A DNA stretch of 64,000 bases from Cucumis sativus (GCF_000004075.3 NC_026660.2:29329498-29393497), one strand, 5' to 3'. Positions 49,701-62,791 are shown, counted from the first letter of the stretch. The notes: generated by a model not told the origin, from the letters alone. Numbers and translations: made by a program.

Positions 49701-51856
49701 AAGATGTATTTTATTAAAGGTAAAGCTCCAGTGCTAATTTAAACATAAACCAGACCTTTCAAAGAAATCTGAATAAGTTTACCTTTTGAACAATCAGTGT
49801 AATGGAAGCTATTATCAAATAGATAAAATCTTTTAAGTCCAAGTTATGAACAACAAAAATATACTAAATTTTACTTAAAAGAAAGCTTTACGTAAAACAA
49901 AGATGTTTCTGTCATAAACTTTGCACTAAATTCATCATTTAAAACTCTACGAATAATAATGCAGCATTACCTATGCAATTTTTTTTCGGTTAGCAACTTT
50001 GATGTTTGAATGTGATATAAGTGTGATTGGACTTTAAATCGGTGCACACGTCTTCCATATATTGAACATTAAATTAGAAAATAATATTGTAAATATAATT
50101 GACGTTAGATTAAATAAAGGGAGAAAAATATCCATATAATTTTTGCATAAACAGAAAGAAAAGTGTATGCTTTTGTTTTGGGAGTGTGTTGTAATGAGAA
50201 TTAGAATGTGATAGTCAAATGTCAACATTAGTAGTTTGACAATTAAATGAAGTTTGTTGTTTTATTTTTCCTTGGAATAAGTGAGAATTAATGCGTGATT
50301 AGCGGTGATTGGTAAACCACTTTATTTGGAAATTAATAGAAACATTAAAGAAAATGAAAAGTTAGATATTAGTCTTTTTCTTTTCTTATAATTGGCAATA
50401 AGGAATAAAGTGAAAACAAATATAAAATAAAGTTAAAGTAAAACAAAATGAAAGTATCCAATGAGAAGGTTAAATTTAGGTTCAAATTCCACCTCTCTAA
50501 TCTCTAGACTTCCGGTGGCTAACCCAACCCCCCAATTAAAATATGTCTCATTTTGTAGGATTCTTTCATACATTTACGTTTACCTAAGAATTTGAGCCCA
50601 ACTGTTCTTTTTTTTTTTTTTGTCTTATTTTATTTCAAAACGTTGTTTTCATAACAAATTTTAACGTGTTCTTTTCCTTCTTTCTCTTACAACGATCGTT
50701 TTATCCTTTCTTCTATGCATTTCATTGCCAATGTTGACAACAATGATAGTGATGAAGCTGTTTTTATTCTTTGTCCAATAATGCATGGTTATTAGTGACA
50801 ATAAATAGAGTCTTTTAAATATCAAACCAATTAAATGTGAAGGGTAAGAAGCAGAAAGTGAAATAAAATTGGAACTAGAAGAGAAAAGTGAGCTAGAATA
50901 AGAATAAAAACAAGAAAGCGATAAGGAACTGAGCTAAGAGTTAAAAAGTAGTTGAAATTGGAACTAAAATTGAAACAAGAATAGGAAAGTGAGCAAAGAC
51001 TAAACCATGAAAGTGAACAAAGACTATAACAGGATAAGAAAAAAAGGAAAAAAAAGCAATCATATTAAGGATTAGTAAGTTTGTAACACCACAAAGAAAT
51101 AAATAACTCTAAATTAATTTTTCCAGAAACTAAGAACATGGGAACAAAAATCCAAAATTTTAGGTGTGACTTGGAGCAAGGTGAGGAACAACTCGTTAAA
51201 GTATATGGATATTAACGAAATATGCTTGTAATGTATCCACTACTTATGCCTTTTCTTCTTGTTTCTTTCCTTTCATTTTCTCTCTCTCTTTTCTTTTAAA
51301 TGTTGAATGGTGATTTGACCCAATTAAGAAATTGATCTCAGGCTTTTAGATTTAACCATTCAATTGTGGATAAGGTTTTCTTGCAGAAGGAAATAAAATA
51401 TATATACATAATTAGTGTTATAGCGTTGTGAACAATCCAAGAAATAAATAGCAGTTGCAATCACACACACAGTTATGGAAGTTCAGAATAACCACACAAA
51501 CAAATTAGTTTGCATTCAAAGTTTTGAATTTGATGGTTCCTTTGAATCCCTCTCGTCGATGCCATTGCAGCCCAAATTAAAAGCTTCCTTTATCCCTTCT
51601 GTGTGCTTCCAAACAGAGACGAATTCACAACAAACTCGAACCACAATTTGTTGTCTTCTCTAATTATTATTTCTTGCATTTCTCAGCCTCAATTACTTTT
51701 CAGCCACACGCATTAATGAAAACAAAGAAACTCAGAACTTTGTTTATATCCCAACTGCTCTTTTACTTATACACTTTACATTATTCAGCCATTAATAAGT
51801 TACTAAAAACCCGAGGGCCCAAACAATCAATTTACAGCAAAAACTTCAGAGTTGTA
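46717..51856. other. Long intergenic region, no gene supported
   Basis: AT-rich with only chance frames. The frames at about 48911-49363 and 49026-49227 come from a C-rich patch and have no family signature. A possible B-box-like sequence (GGTTCAAATTCC) occurs at about 50479 without a convincing A box. Confidence 0.5.
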
Positions 51857-52354
51857 TCAATCAGTGGAAGAGAATGGATTCCATAGAAGCAGAGTAAACA
51901 GCAACATATTGGGAATCATAATAGGGATTAAGGGATGAACATCGCTGCCGAGACGTTTTCTTCTAAGCCTCATTCTGGCGTAGTTTATCCTCTGTTCATC
52001 ATCCCACTGAGCAGGGTGGACGCCCTTAGCGAGAATCAAAGGCGGTGGAAGTTGATAAGGGCATTTGGATCGCCAGGAGGTTTTGGGGAGGCCGAATCGG
52101 GAGAGTTTTTTGAGGAAGAGGGAGAAACCCCATTGGAGGTGAAGTGAGAGAAAGGGGAAAATCGAAGATTTAGGGCAGAGGAGAGGAGGGTAGTCCCAAT
52201 TGAGGTAACAGGGGATTTTGGTGGCGATGAAGAATTGAGAAGCGAGCGGCGGAGCGGTGGTGGGGCAGAGCAGAATGTGGGTTAGGGCTTGAAGCTTTTG
52301 AGGCCATGGTGCTTCTTCCATTGTTTCCTTCATTGGAAGAAGAATTGACAGCAT
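51857..52354 (-). CDS. Uncharacterised plant membrane protein, single exon
   Basis: A 165-residue frame with complex, non-repetitive composition. It contains MEEAPWPQKLQALTHILLCP, KIPCYLNWDYPPLLCPKSS, LHLQWGFSLFLKKLSRFGLP and KTSWRSKCPYQLPPPLILAK. The C-terminus has a hydrophobic segment (VHPLIPIMIPNMLLFTLLLW) that could span a membrane, preceded by basic residues RMRLRRKRL. I believe this is a conserved plant protein of unknown function, but I cannot name the family. In-frame ATGs at 52354, 52333 and 52321 are all possible starts; the last (MEEAPW) may be the conserved one. It is divergent to the DnaJ gene, the two starts being about 720 bases apart. Confidence 0.72.
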   Translation of the reverse strand: MLSILLPMKETMEEAPWPQKLQALTHILLCPTTAPPLASQFFIATKIPCYLNWDYPPLLCPKSSIFPFLSLHLQWGFSLFLKKLSRFGLPKTSWRSKCPYQLPPPLILAKGVHPAQWDDEQRINYARMRLRRKRLGSDVHPLIPIMIPNMLLFTLLLWNPFSSTD

Positions 52355-53071
52355 CAGATGAGGATTGGAGATGGAGATTGGAAATATCGTTGAGAGAGCT
52401 TCGAGACTTAGGGCTTATTGGGCCTATTGATACTTGGTTCTTGTTGGGCCTATGAATTTGGGCTTAATGACTTAGCTTCAGTTTTTTGTCTTGGGCTTTC
52501 ACAGTTTTGGATCCGGAGGAGAAGAGGGCAGGACACCGATATTTGGAACAAACCATAGCCCACAAACAAATTTTTATTTAAAGTTCTAAGATCAAAATTT
52601 AGACATTAAAATAAATAAAATGTATGATTTCCAATTACGTTGATTTTATTTGGAAAGATGGCCTCATCTTACTAAAATAATAAAAAAAGAAAAAGAACCC
52701 AATGACTTAACTAATAGCTTGAGGTAATTGCATGGTGATTAAGAAAACAATTCATGCTTGGTTACAATAATATTTAGGAGAAGAAAAATGAATTAAACCC
52801 ATAATTTGATAAAGAAATAAAATTAAAAGAAGAAAGAGTGTGACGTGGCTTTCCCAAATCGAATGATGGGATTCCATCTGGAAGCTTCCACAGTGTTCTG
52901 GATCTCTGTTGTTCTTCCAGACTCATCCTTCTGAACCCCTTTTCTACGCCCCGACGCTTCTTCTCCCAACTCCAATTGCGATTCTCTCCAGCTTTAACAA
53001 CACTACAATTCTAGCTTCCAACTTTTTGCAGATTTAGATCAACAACAAGTCCAAGGGAGGTCCAGATTCAC
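52355..53071. promoter_or_regulatory. Shared upstream region of the membrane protein and DnaJ genes
   Basis: This 717-base stretch separates two divergent start codons and must contain both promoters. The DnaJ side carries heat-shock-like elements near 52871-52920. No other gene was seen. Confidence 0.6.
52871..52923 (+). promoter_or_regulatory. Candidate heat-shock elements of the DnaJ gene
   Basis: The sequence holds alternating nGAAn/nTTCn units: ATTCC, then GGAAGCTTCC (52880-52889, a perfect GAAnnTTC), then GTTCTGGA and CTTCCAGA. These are about 150-200 bases before the ATG. HSEs bind heat-shock factors and commonly precede HSP40 genes; spacing between units here is imperfect. Confidence 0.6.
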
Positions 53072-54401
53072 ATGGGTGTAGATTATTACAAGATTTTGCA
53101 GGTAGACAAGAGCGCTAAAGACGATGATTTGAAGAAGGCTTACAGGAAACTTGCCATGAAATGGCATCCCGATAAGAATCCCAACAATAAGAAAGAAGCT
53201 GAGTCTAAATTCAAACAGATTTCTGAGGCTTATGAGGTAAAATTCCCTTGTTTCCGTCTCTCTCTCTCTCTCTCGATTGATTAATTTAATCGTCTCGGTT
53301 TTTGGGTTCTGAAAACTTTGTGTCGATCAATGAAACAAGTTTGTTGTAGGAATTGATAACTGTTCTGGTCGTTGTTTCGAATGCTAATATTCAATTGTGG
53401 GTTTCTATTGAAATTTGTGGCAGGTTTTGAGTGATCCACAGAAGAGAGCGATCTACGATCAATATGGTGAAGAAGGCTTGAAAGGTCAGGTACCTCCTCC
53501 AGGCGCCGGAGGTCCAGGTGGAGCATCGTTTTTCCAAACTGGGGATGGACCAACGGTGTTCAGATTCAACCCTAGAAATGCCAACGACATCTTTGCAGAG
53601 TTCTTTGGATTTTCGACTCCATTTGGGGGAATGGGTGGCGGCGGCGGCGGCGGCGGCAGTGGTATGGGCATGAGGGGCGGTCCCAGGTCATTCGGTGGTG
53701 GCATGTTTGGGGATGATATGTTCGCTTCATTCGGTGATGGCCAGCCGATGAGCCAAGGCCCACGAAAAGCTGCTCCAATTGAAAGGAGATTGCCATGTAG
53801 CCTTGAAGATCTCTACAAAGGCACCACCAAGAAGATGAAAATCTCAAGAGAAATAGCTGATGCTAGTGGGTATGTGCTTTCATCTCCATTCCTTGCTTGT
53901 TTTTCCATGGTTTTGAGTCGAAGTAACTCCATGAATAACTTCTCTTTTTACTCAATATGCAGGAAGACATTGCCGGTGGAAGAGATACTTACGATAGAAA
54001 TCAAGCCTGGTTGGAAAAAGGGTACAAAAATAACATTCCCAGAGAAAGGGAATGAGCAACCAAACGTGATACCAGCAGACCTTGTTTTCATTATAGATGA
54101 AAAGCCACACAGCACATTCACAAGGGATGGAAATGACTTGGTCGTTACAAGGAAAATCTCTCTTGCTGAAGCCTTAACGGGTTACACAGCTCATGTGACC
54201 ACACTAGATGGAAGGAGCCTAACCATCCCAATTAACAATGTCATTCATCCAGACTATGTGGAGGTTGTACCACGTGAGGGCATGCCAATACCAAAAGAAC
54301 CCTCCAAAAAGGGGAACTTGAAGATCAAGTTCGACATCAAGTTTCCCACATACTTGACTTCAGATCAGAAATCTGGGATTAAGAAACTTCTAGTGTCTTA
54401 A
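53072..54401 (+). CDS. DnaJ/HSP40 co-chaperone, class B (DNAJB1/SIS1 type), 3 exons
   Basis: Cytosolic or nuclear co-chaperone that stimulates the ATPase of HSP70 and delivers substrates. Exons are 53072-53236, 53424-53869 and 53963-54401, giving 349 residues with phases closing. The J domain is at residues 1-70 ([20 protein letters not shown]) with the essential HPD in [11 protein letters not shown] Gly/Phe-rich region with a poly-Gly run ([18 protein letters not shown]) follows. There is no Cys-rich zinc region, so it is class B. The C-terminal substrate-binding domain starts at [20 protein letters not shown] and includes [20 protein letters not shown] and the conserved FxRDGNDL. Length and layout match Arabidopsis homologues such as At2g20560. 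A poly-A run about 30 bases after the stop is genomic; the presence of introns excludes a processed copy. Confidence 0.97.
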
Positions 54402-55042
54402 GACTCTGGCGCTTGCTTCACTACTGTACAAAAAAAAAAAAAAAAAGGAAGTATGCTTAAGGGTCTGTAATTGTAATCGTAATGCAAATCTGTTTTATTT
54501 AAACGCTGTACTCGAGGCTTCCTCGTGTTTGAGGTAACTATAAATGTGGAATACTTCAGGACGAAAAGCTGATTTTGAGCTTGTTAAAGGTGTTGAGCTG
54601 TGTCTATGCTGGGAGTGATGTCTTTGTTGGTATTTTTCTTTTTAGTATAATGATTAAATTTTGATAGTTCATAGTGTATGCATGAAATAAATAGAAAATT
54701 TAATAAATACAGAGAATGGCACTTGGAAATAAAACAAGGCCTTGTAAAATTTCAACGATTCTGCAGTGTGATCAAGTCATGTTTTTTCCCCCCCATGTAG
54801 AACAACTTGTAGCAACTATAACTTTACAAATTTTTATTATCAAATAATCTAGGATAGGATGATACATTTTCCAGTAATAAATTAGACTAAAGATCATCTA
54901 GATAATGTCAGTCATGGGGGATTCTAAAACTAAAATATATTTGGTTTGGGGAAAAACTGCTATTTTGTTCCCCTGTACACAAATTCAGCCGCTAGTTGAA
55001 GGGTATCAAAATTATGCACCTCCTTAATGTCTGATATTTTAT
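54402..55042. other. Convergent 3' region between DnaJ and RLT1
   Basis: The two genes point at each other, and these 641 bases must contain both 3' UTRs and terminators. No further gene was seen. Confidence 0.65.
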
Positions 55043-58000
55043 TTAGTCACTATAGTCGTCTGAAACAGCGGATTCTCCTCCACCATTGTTGCCTATCCTA
55101 TTTGGTGAACAATCCGACTCCTCGCTGCTATCAACATCTAATTCCTCTATATCATCATTTCCTCCCTCTTCAGTGCCATTGTAGTCAGATAAATCCACAT
55201 CCTCATCACTACCTATCCCTAAATCACCATTCCATCTGTTGGAAGTCCCTTCAAACCCAAACTCCCAGCCCCCTTGCTCATATCCAACTTCCTGGCCATC
55301 GTCGGAGTCCATCTGTTCTACGTTGTTTACATTCTCTTCATTCTCCTCATTTTCCTCATCTTCCATCATATTCTCTTCATCTTCCATCACATTCTCTTCG
55401 TCTTCCATATCGACAAATCTATCCATTTTTTCATCCTCCCATTCCCCAAGATAATCTTTTGGGGATTCATCTATGTTCTGAGTGCTACTACTAGGCACTA
55501 GCCCTGACAATCCTTCATCTGGAATGCTCTTCTCAGCCCTCCTTTTCCTTACTGTACGGCGGCCGCGTATGCCCATAAGCTGAGTTCCTTGTCCCAGCTC
55601 TCCCTGTCCTTGATTAATCTTCTCGTTACTCTTGACATTTTGCCGGACCCGGCCAGATCTGGATCCATTAACTTTTTTCTGCCACTTCCTACGACGTCCA
55701 AAATCTCTACTTCCTCTACCGCGTTTATAGCTGTTCCTTAAACTTTTTGGATCGGCTGAGTTTTCGTTCTTCATCAGATCATCATAATCCAAGCCATTTA
55801 GTTTAGTCCGCTCATCATTCTTAACCTGGACATATCTACTGGAAAAGTTCTGCAAGGAGACAAGTACATAAGTTCTAAAGTCTAATAAGAAAGCATAAAA
55901 GAAAATATAACTTGCTGTTATAAATTCTCTAATAACGAAGCAATAAGAGAGAATGCAACTTACTATATGTTCTCCGAGTTCCTTGTCCTGGTCAGGCTCT
56001 GGTTTCTCACATCCAATATAATAAATTGATGCATCTACCTCACAAAGCCTTAAACCAACAGCTGCACTAGTCCGTGGAATCCACGGTAATGTAATTACCG
56101 ATCCAATATCTGCGGGATCATGTATAACATTCCCAGAGATAGAACATGAACTTAGGTGCTCGTCAGTTGTAGTGAAGTCTGATTTTAGAAAGTCTCGCTT
56201 AATTACACTTTCAAACATGGTCAATAACTGTAAAGTTCAGCAAGAGGAGATAGTGGTTAAAGCATCATCCACGGGAAAAATAGAGAAAACAGAAAAACTA
56301 GAAACAATTAGAAGATTTGATATAGTTCAGAATCAAATACAAAGATTAGACGCAGGCAGCCTTTAGTAATGCATATTGCAAGGTGCATGTTAAATATGTA
56401 GCCAGAATTTAGATATCAATTTCAAGTTCAACAAAATAAACATGGATGTAGAGTGATGAAAAATCAATTGACCAGTAAATCCAAGCGTCTAATTGATGTT
56501 AAAAATATAACTCAGAAATGTTAACACAAGTTCCTATTGTTTCAAGCAGATGGTAACAAATTACTTTAGTAGTGGAGTAGGATAGCCTATCATGACACAA
56601 GTAACCAAGATTTAGGATGCCGGCAGTGGTTTATGGAAGTAACAGACAACCGGTTTAGAAGATCCAAGGGTTGGAGATTGGTATCTAAAAACTTTAACGT
56701 GAGGCCAGCACTTGAAAATGCAGAAATACCTGTAGAAGCTCCTCAATAGAAGAAGATAGTTTCATCCTGACACCCCACTCTTGCCTATGTTCTGTCCAAA
56801 ATGATTGAAAAGCTTCCGACGGAACATGTACCTGTGAAAAGGCAACTCAATGATGTGTAAGTCCCGAAAGCAGTAGAGGCAACCAAATTGCAGGCATTAG
56901 CCTTTAAGTCTAAAAGAAAAATAGGAATTAATTGAAAATTGGCCTCAATGGTTACTGCTTACCTCAATGAAAGCTAGGAAAGCCTTGAGCAACCTACTTT
57001 TGAGGGGAAGAGATGCATCTAAAAAGTGTGTATCCAAAGGGCTAGACTTCCTTTCCCTCTCACAGTGACGTGTGTGTTCTAGAAAATTAATATCATTCCC
57101 ACCAACACCAAAAGTTTGATGGCACGAAGGACAGTGAGAATGTTGAGAATCAAACAAGCACAGACAAGAATCACAAATGTCAAACAGTGAATTGCATCTT
57201 TTTTCTCCAAATTTCATGGCACATAGCGTAGATGTGCTAAAGCACTCTCTTAACATCCACCTCTGCAAGTCTTGATACCGTCTAAATGCATTCTTCTTTT
57301 CGTTTTCATTTCTCCCAAGCTCAATTCTGAATGAAGATGATGTTACCATTGTATCCAAATTTAATCCGCAAACAGTACTGCTAGGACTGTTAAAACCAGC
57401 AGTGCAATCAGGACTAGAGCTTGAATAATCATTTTCATTTTTAGGAGTAATTCCACTTTGAACCATCTCATTGGCACACTGCAGATTCCTCCTAACATTT
57501 TCCTTAAATGATGTCTCTATCATTTGCAACATTATGCGTAAGTGTGATTCTCTAATCCCACGTGTGTCCAAAGCCAATGAAAGAGCATCAAAACCCTACA
57601 AACAAGAGAGCAATTAATTTCAAAAGTCGAAGTATAGATGTCAGAATCAAAACACAAAGGGCTGAGTTTGAGCCAAAGATAACAATAATTAACAAATAAA
57701 ATAAACATCACCCTTTTGAGAGATGAGATCCTACAAACAAAAGAAGCAGGATCTTATATAAGATAAACCAAACACCAAAAAAAACATTATGTCTACCTCT
57801 TCAGAATCAATAAGCCTCCAGTTTCCATCGTACATTTCAACAAAGATTCTCCCAGAACCAGGATCATTGCTTGAAGAAGATGCAACAAATTGCCAATACC
57901 GATTACGCCTACGATCTCGACCAAGAGGCAAAGATCTGTATGTGTACATTTCTTCAGCTCTATGGGCAATATAAGATTTTAACTGTGAACGTGACCTCTT

Positions 58001-61000
58001 TGAAGCATGTCCACATTGCTGAGCCAAGAAGTTATCTGGACCTGGGAAAAGATCTGGCACTAAAGTACCCCTCTCATTAGGCACACTACTGTGGTTTTCT
58101 GCAGTGCTTGGGGTTGTTTCATTGTTCTTATTGTCAGCGACAGGAAAAGGGCTTTGCCCACCATCCATAGTGGAACCGTTGAGTTCAATTTCCACCTTGC
58201 TTACTATATGAATTGGAAAATCAGATTTAGTAATGATCTCTTCTTTTAGGCGAGATTTATCAATCTGAGCCTCTGTCAACATTTGCTTCTTAACAGCATT
58301 TGCAGCTTCCAAGCGATCCTATATAATTGTTACTCAAATCAAAATCCTCCGATAGAAATGAATTGAAAACATTTAATAACTATCATGAAGAAGTTCCATA
58401 CATCAAACCAGAAGTAATGTTTACCTCAAGGACAAGGCGAATAGAGTTTCCTTCATTTGCAATACTGGTCAAGACAACAAGGGCATTCAAGCGCTCCTCA
58501 ACACTAAGATCATGGTATTCACCTTCTGTAAGTCCTTGGATCCATGATTCACCTTCCTTGCTTTCATCGATCTCCATATTTTCTTGATCAAGGTCACTGA
58601 TAGTAGTGTCATCAACAGCAGCATACTGCTCTGTAGGCATGCTTAAATATTTTGCATCCTTAGAATCACTTAGAGGGAATGGCAATACATCTTTGGCAAT
58701 ATCATTTTGTAGATTTCCAGCAATATCATGACATAAGTTCTCATTCTCAACTTCCAAGTTCACATCTCCTTTGCTAACATCTTCATTCACCAAGGAAGTC
58801 GTCGCTATATCATCAACTTCAGGATCTTCGTCAACATCATCACATTCAGATTCTTCATCTCTTTCAACATCATCGGCATCTTCTCCAGCCAAGAACCCAT
58901 TCTGGAATACCTGAATTTTCTTTCTAGCTACAGAAAGTATCTCATCGGCATCATCTGGATCCTTCCTATAGGGGGCTCGTACGCGATATGTGGAAGGAGC
59001 TATTCTTTCAAAAAGCTTAGTATCCCTTGTCAAAGCAACAGAAATGGAAGCCTCCGGTGTTTTGCTTGTAGACAGATCTCTAAGTCCTGATCTCTACATA
59101 ATTGACTTGTGGGTAAGATTTCTTAATTAAGATTCGACAGCATAACAAACTATATTATCAATATTCTCAGTCAACCTTAATATTGGGCTCACCTGTATCT
59201 TCTCTGCAAGCTCTAGTACTGTTAGCCCCTCACTGCCTTCTAGGGAAAGAACATGAAAAGCAGCAAATTTGACAGTTCCAGGAGTTAGCCGATGCCTAGA
59301 TCTGCGAGGAGCTAACAAACCTTTTTCTTGCATGATAGCAAATGCATTTTCAGCGGCTGAACCATTGCGTAAAGTAGAAACTACGTCCTCACCGCATTTA
59401 GCCTACAAAACAAGAATAACTCAATAAAAGAAAAGAATGAAAGTTTCATTTGAATATTAAAATTTTTGCACGTACTTTGGAAGGTCAAAATTAATAATAA
59501 TGCAGGAGTCATATCTATGATCAGGCATTGCCTTGGATCTAGATCATGCAGCTGATCCAAAAAATTGATTTTAAGTATTAACACTAAACAGAATAGCCCC
59601 TTCACTATGTCCAGCACCATCTCCCTACTTCCTTGTCGACATTGTTAGTTCAGGACAGTGCATTTTCTAGTAATTAAGTACAAAAATTAGAGAGTTCTAT
59701 GTAATAGAAGTAATTGCCCGTTGCTAAAGTATTGAAGAGTAGACCTCATCTTTGCTACGCATTTCAGACATTGCCAAACTCCTCTTTTTCAACTGAGGTC
59801 CATGTCCAGCTGATAGTGCTAATTGTCTAAATATTTCTGGCCATGTTAATGGGTTTAAATGCTTCTGCCAATTGCAAATGTCAAACCCCCATGCATATGC
59901 CTGACACAAAAAATAAAGGTCAGATGGTTTCGATAAGATTCAGAGAGACCCATCTTAGAATATACAAATTATTATTATTATTCAAAATGATTACCCCTTC
60001 AACAATCTGCGGATGTCCGCCTCCAGAATTGGCAACACCATTCTGGTTCATTCCCATTCCAGTAGAAGGTGTTCTTGCAACATCTTCAATATCTTTTACA
60101 ATCAGTCTCAAAAGGCAAATGTGAATCTCAGCCAGCAATCTCGAATCCTAGTATTGAACAAGGGTGTCAAAATGGATAGGTAATGAACTTAAAATTATTT
60201 TACGGGGGAGAAAATGTCCTTATAGGTGACTTACATAGTCATGAAGAGCTTGAACAAACTCATCAAGAGTAAAGGGCCACAGCTCTAGAACATCAGAAAA
60301 CGTAATAAAAAATCTCCAGACCTGAGAAACAAACTCAAGATATTTAGGTGACATTTCTCCTATCAAAAAGATGTTCCAACAACACTACCATGCCCCTTCA
60401 AGTGGTCATTGAATTATAAAAAGGAGGCTTTGGAATGTACCATGAGAAGGTTACCAATGTTCTCCTCTGAATTGACCCAAGGCTGAATGCCGAAAGGTTT
60501 CTTCAGTTGCACAGACTTGGGTGGAAATGCACCAAGATAATCTGGAAAACAAGATGTCAACAGCTGACTGTAAGATTCAGAAGTTTACAAGACAGAACAA
60601 TAATGATAATGATGATAATAACAATGGTATTAATAAAAAAGTCAAGGCTAACGAGATCAAGAGTCCTAAAAGTGTCTTATCATAATAACAAAAACTCTCT
60701 TTTTACTTTGAGCTTGCATGCACCTTGACTATCCTAATGGGAATAGCTGCTAAGAAAACTCATATAAAATATCGAAATCTAGGTAGGCGACCACTAGGGA
60801 TTGAATCGTGTCCTTCTAAGCCCTTTATTATTTACATAGTTCTTATTTGTGTACGACCAGGAGCAATCAATCTGATTTGTCATTTTGACGAAGTAATTGG
60901 TATGTTAGTTTCAAAAATACAAATTAATTGGGCTTTGAGCATATACTTCACTCATTTTGGACATACAAAGAAATACATGGAAAAGGAATTGTCATTCTTA

Positions 61001-62791
61001 ATAAATACAAATATTTGAACTACCAAACAAGCAGCGCCATTTAGCTCACATGACTGACACCAAGTATGACCTAATCTTACAAAATATTTGAGGTTAAGAA
61101 ACAATGCAAACCTCGGAAAGATTCAAGATTCTGCAAAGTGTCGTGATCAAGATTTAATATGGAGGATAATCCTTTGTTCGCGGCAGCCAGTTCCATCAGT
61201 TCAAGCTGTTCGTCCTCAATAAGCTCCATAGACTCACGGGCAATTCTACGAGCAGTAGCCTTCTCAATAGCAGCTTTGCGCCTCACAGCTTCCTTCTCTT
61301 TGCGAATAGCTTCTTTTTGTTTCCTCTTTTCAGCCTAGAGTTAAAGTAAATAATGGTTAGCAAGGATAAACAATTACCTATTTTAGTAATTTCTGTAAGA
61401 ACCCAGCAGCAAAGGAGAAACAAACACTTGAACCTGCTTAACCTACCCTCAAATACTCCCTCTGCAGAAACTTTTCCCTTCGTTCATGTTCACGTCTTTC
61501 CTCACGCTTCAATCTCTCAGCTTCACGCTGCTTTTCTCGCAGTAACCTCTCCTCCTCTCTTCTTCTTTCGCGATCTTGCTTTTCCATTTCTTTCCTCATT
61601 CGTTCTTCATTCTACCGACAAGAAAATTATTGTTGGTAAGTTTCCTTCAGTTTTTCTTACAGAACACAGGGTACATATTGTAAAAAAACCTCTGTACTAC
61701 AAAATAAAATAATAGCATAATTATTTTACATAACAAAATAATAAATGAAAGAATAAAAACCTTTTTCCTCAAAATATCTTGTTTTTCAAGCTCTTTCCGC
61801 ATTCTTATTTCGTGGGCTTCAGCTTCTTTGCTCAAACGAGCTTCTTCACTCTATGAAGGAAACCAAAAGAAATAAGAATTTGAATCCACATTCGAGTATT
61901 GCAATATCTTTTGAATGCTTGGGAATACCTTGCGTTTCCTTTCCATCCTAATCATGGCATCGTTTGGAAAATGCCCATCAGGCAACACATAAGAATTTTC
62001 TTGTCCAACAATTGGGTGTTCGGTGAACTGCGAACTCATTCTGATATTTGGATAAGAATCCCTTGGAAGGGAAAATGCATTGTCTTCAGCAGGAGATGAA
62101 ATTGTAACTCCCTGCTTCTCCTGTTGAGACATGTGACGAACCCTTGAGACCTGACTGTGGTAATTATGGCTCCTGTTCAACTGTTCATGACCATGCAAAA
62201 ATGATGGTGTCCTGGCTGCTGAAACCTCGCCTAAAGAATCTGAATAATGTAATTGGGAAACTGGACCATAGGCATCAGCTCTAATATTAGCCTGGTCCGG
62301 CATAAAGGGATATTCAGGGAATCCTCTTGCAGCCACCTGCATGAGAATTCAATCCATTTCAACACATGATAAACCAGAAGAATTAGTGGGAACACGTGAA
62401 ATCATTTTTCTTAATGTGCATTCTTTCCTTTTTTTAAGAGATATTATACATTCACATATGCCTTATATTTTATTTGAGAGGACCACTATGGTAGCAGTTA
62501 GAGGTAGTTTTATTTAAATAATAGAAAAACTTGTAATCATGAATAATTGAGATGGAAAAATTAGAAAAACTATGAGCAAAAGATTTAGATCAGGATGAAT
62601 CACCATGTCATCGTTGGTTTTTTTTTAACAAGAGACAATTTTATTTATAGATGAAATATAAAACATGTCATTGTTGGCTAGAAATGCTAAAGTATAATAA
62701 AACAGCATATTCAATTAACAAAATAGACTAACTTTATTTGATTTTGCATCCCGTTGTTCATAATGTCCAGATCGCTTCTGCTGTTCTGCTA
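55043..62791 (-). CDS. RLT1: RINGLET homeobox-DDT chromatin protein (RLT1-type), 16 exons seen, 5' part outside window
   Basis: Large nuclear partner of plant ISWI remodellers (CHR11/CHR17) that sets nucleosome spacing and represses flowering genes. Exons from 5' on the minus strand: 62791-62733, 62336-61929, 61850-61761, 61611-61447, 61334-61112, 60541-60441, 60321-60235, 60147-59995, 59900-59745, 59402-59193, 59093-58425, 58318-57797, 57595-56963, 56831-56730, 56227-55964, 55849-55043. They encode about 1549 codons, almost all joins in phase 0. Seen in order are MERKRKSEEARLSKEAEAHE and a long charged coiled coil, then the DDT domain (VWRFFITFSDVLELWPFTLD). Next are the HARE-HTH region (HRLTPGTVKFAAFHVLSLEG), a WHIM/WSD region (YRSLPLGRDRRRNRYWQFVA, then NWRLID) and an acidic tail. 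The N-terminal homeodomain must lie beyond 64000. RLT2 is the close alternative; the segment after VAARGFPEYPF looks more RLT1-like. Confidence 0.95.
55316..55420 (-). repeat. Internal acidic repeat in the RLT1 coding sequence (MEDEENV/MEDEENM)
   Basis: Three tandem copies of a MEDEEN unit followed by EENEENV are encoded by near-identical 24-base units. They form a low-complexity Glu-rich patch in the C-terminal tail. Confidence 0.85.
60705..60880 (-). mobile_element. Diverged SINE copy, same family as at 12227-12446
   Basis: It lies in the intron between RLT1 exons 60541-60441 and 61334-61112, in the gene's orientation. Minus-strand landmarks match the full SINE in order: an A-box-like TGGTCGTACACAAATAAG, the B box ACGATTCAATCCCTAGTGG, then CGCCTACCTAG, ATGAGTTTTCTTAG and GGTGCATGCAAGCT. 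The block between the last two is shorter than in the full copy, so it carries a deletion. Ends are approximate. Confidence 0.75.

Noticed and set aside
50470-50530. B-box-like GGTTCAAATTCC suggesting a SINE or tRNA
   Set aside because: No convincing A box, no tRNA fold and no flanking duplication.
53486-53847. Minus-strand frames inside the DnaJ gene
   Set aside because: Pro-rich shadow of the Gly-rich coding region.
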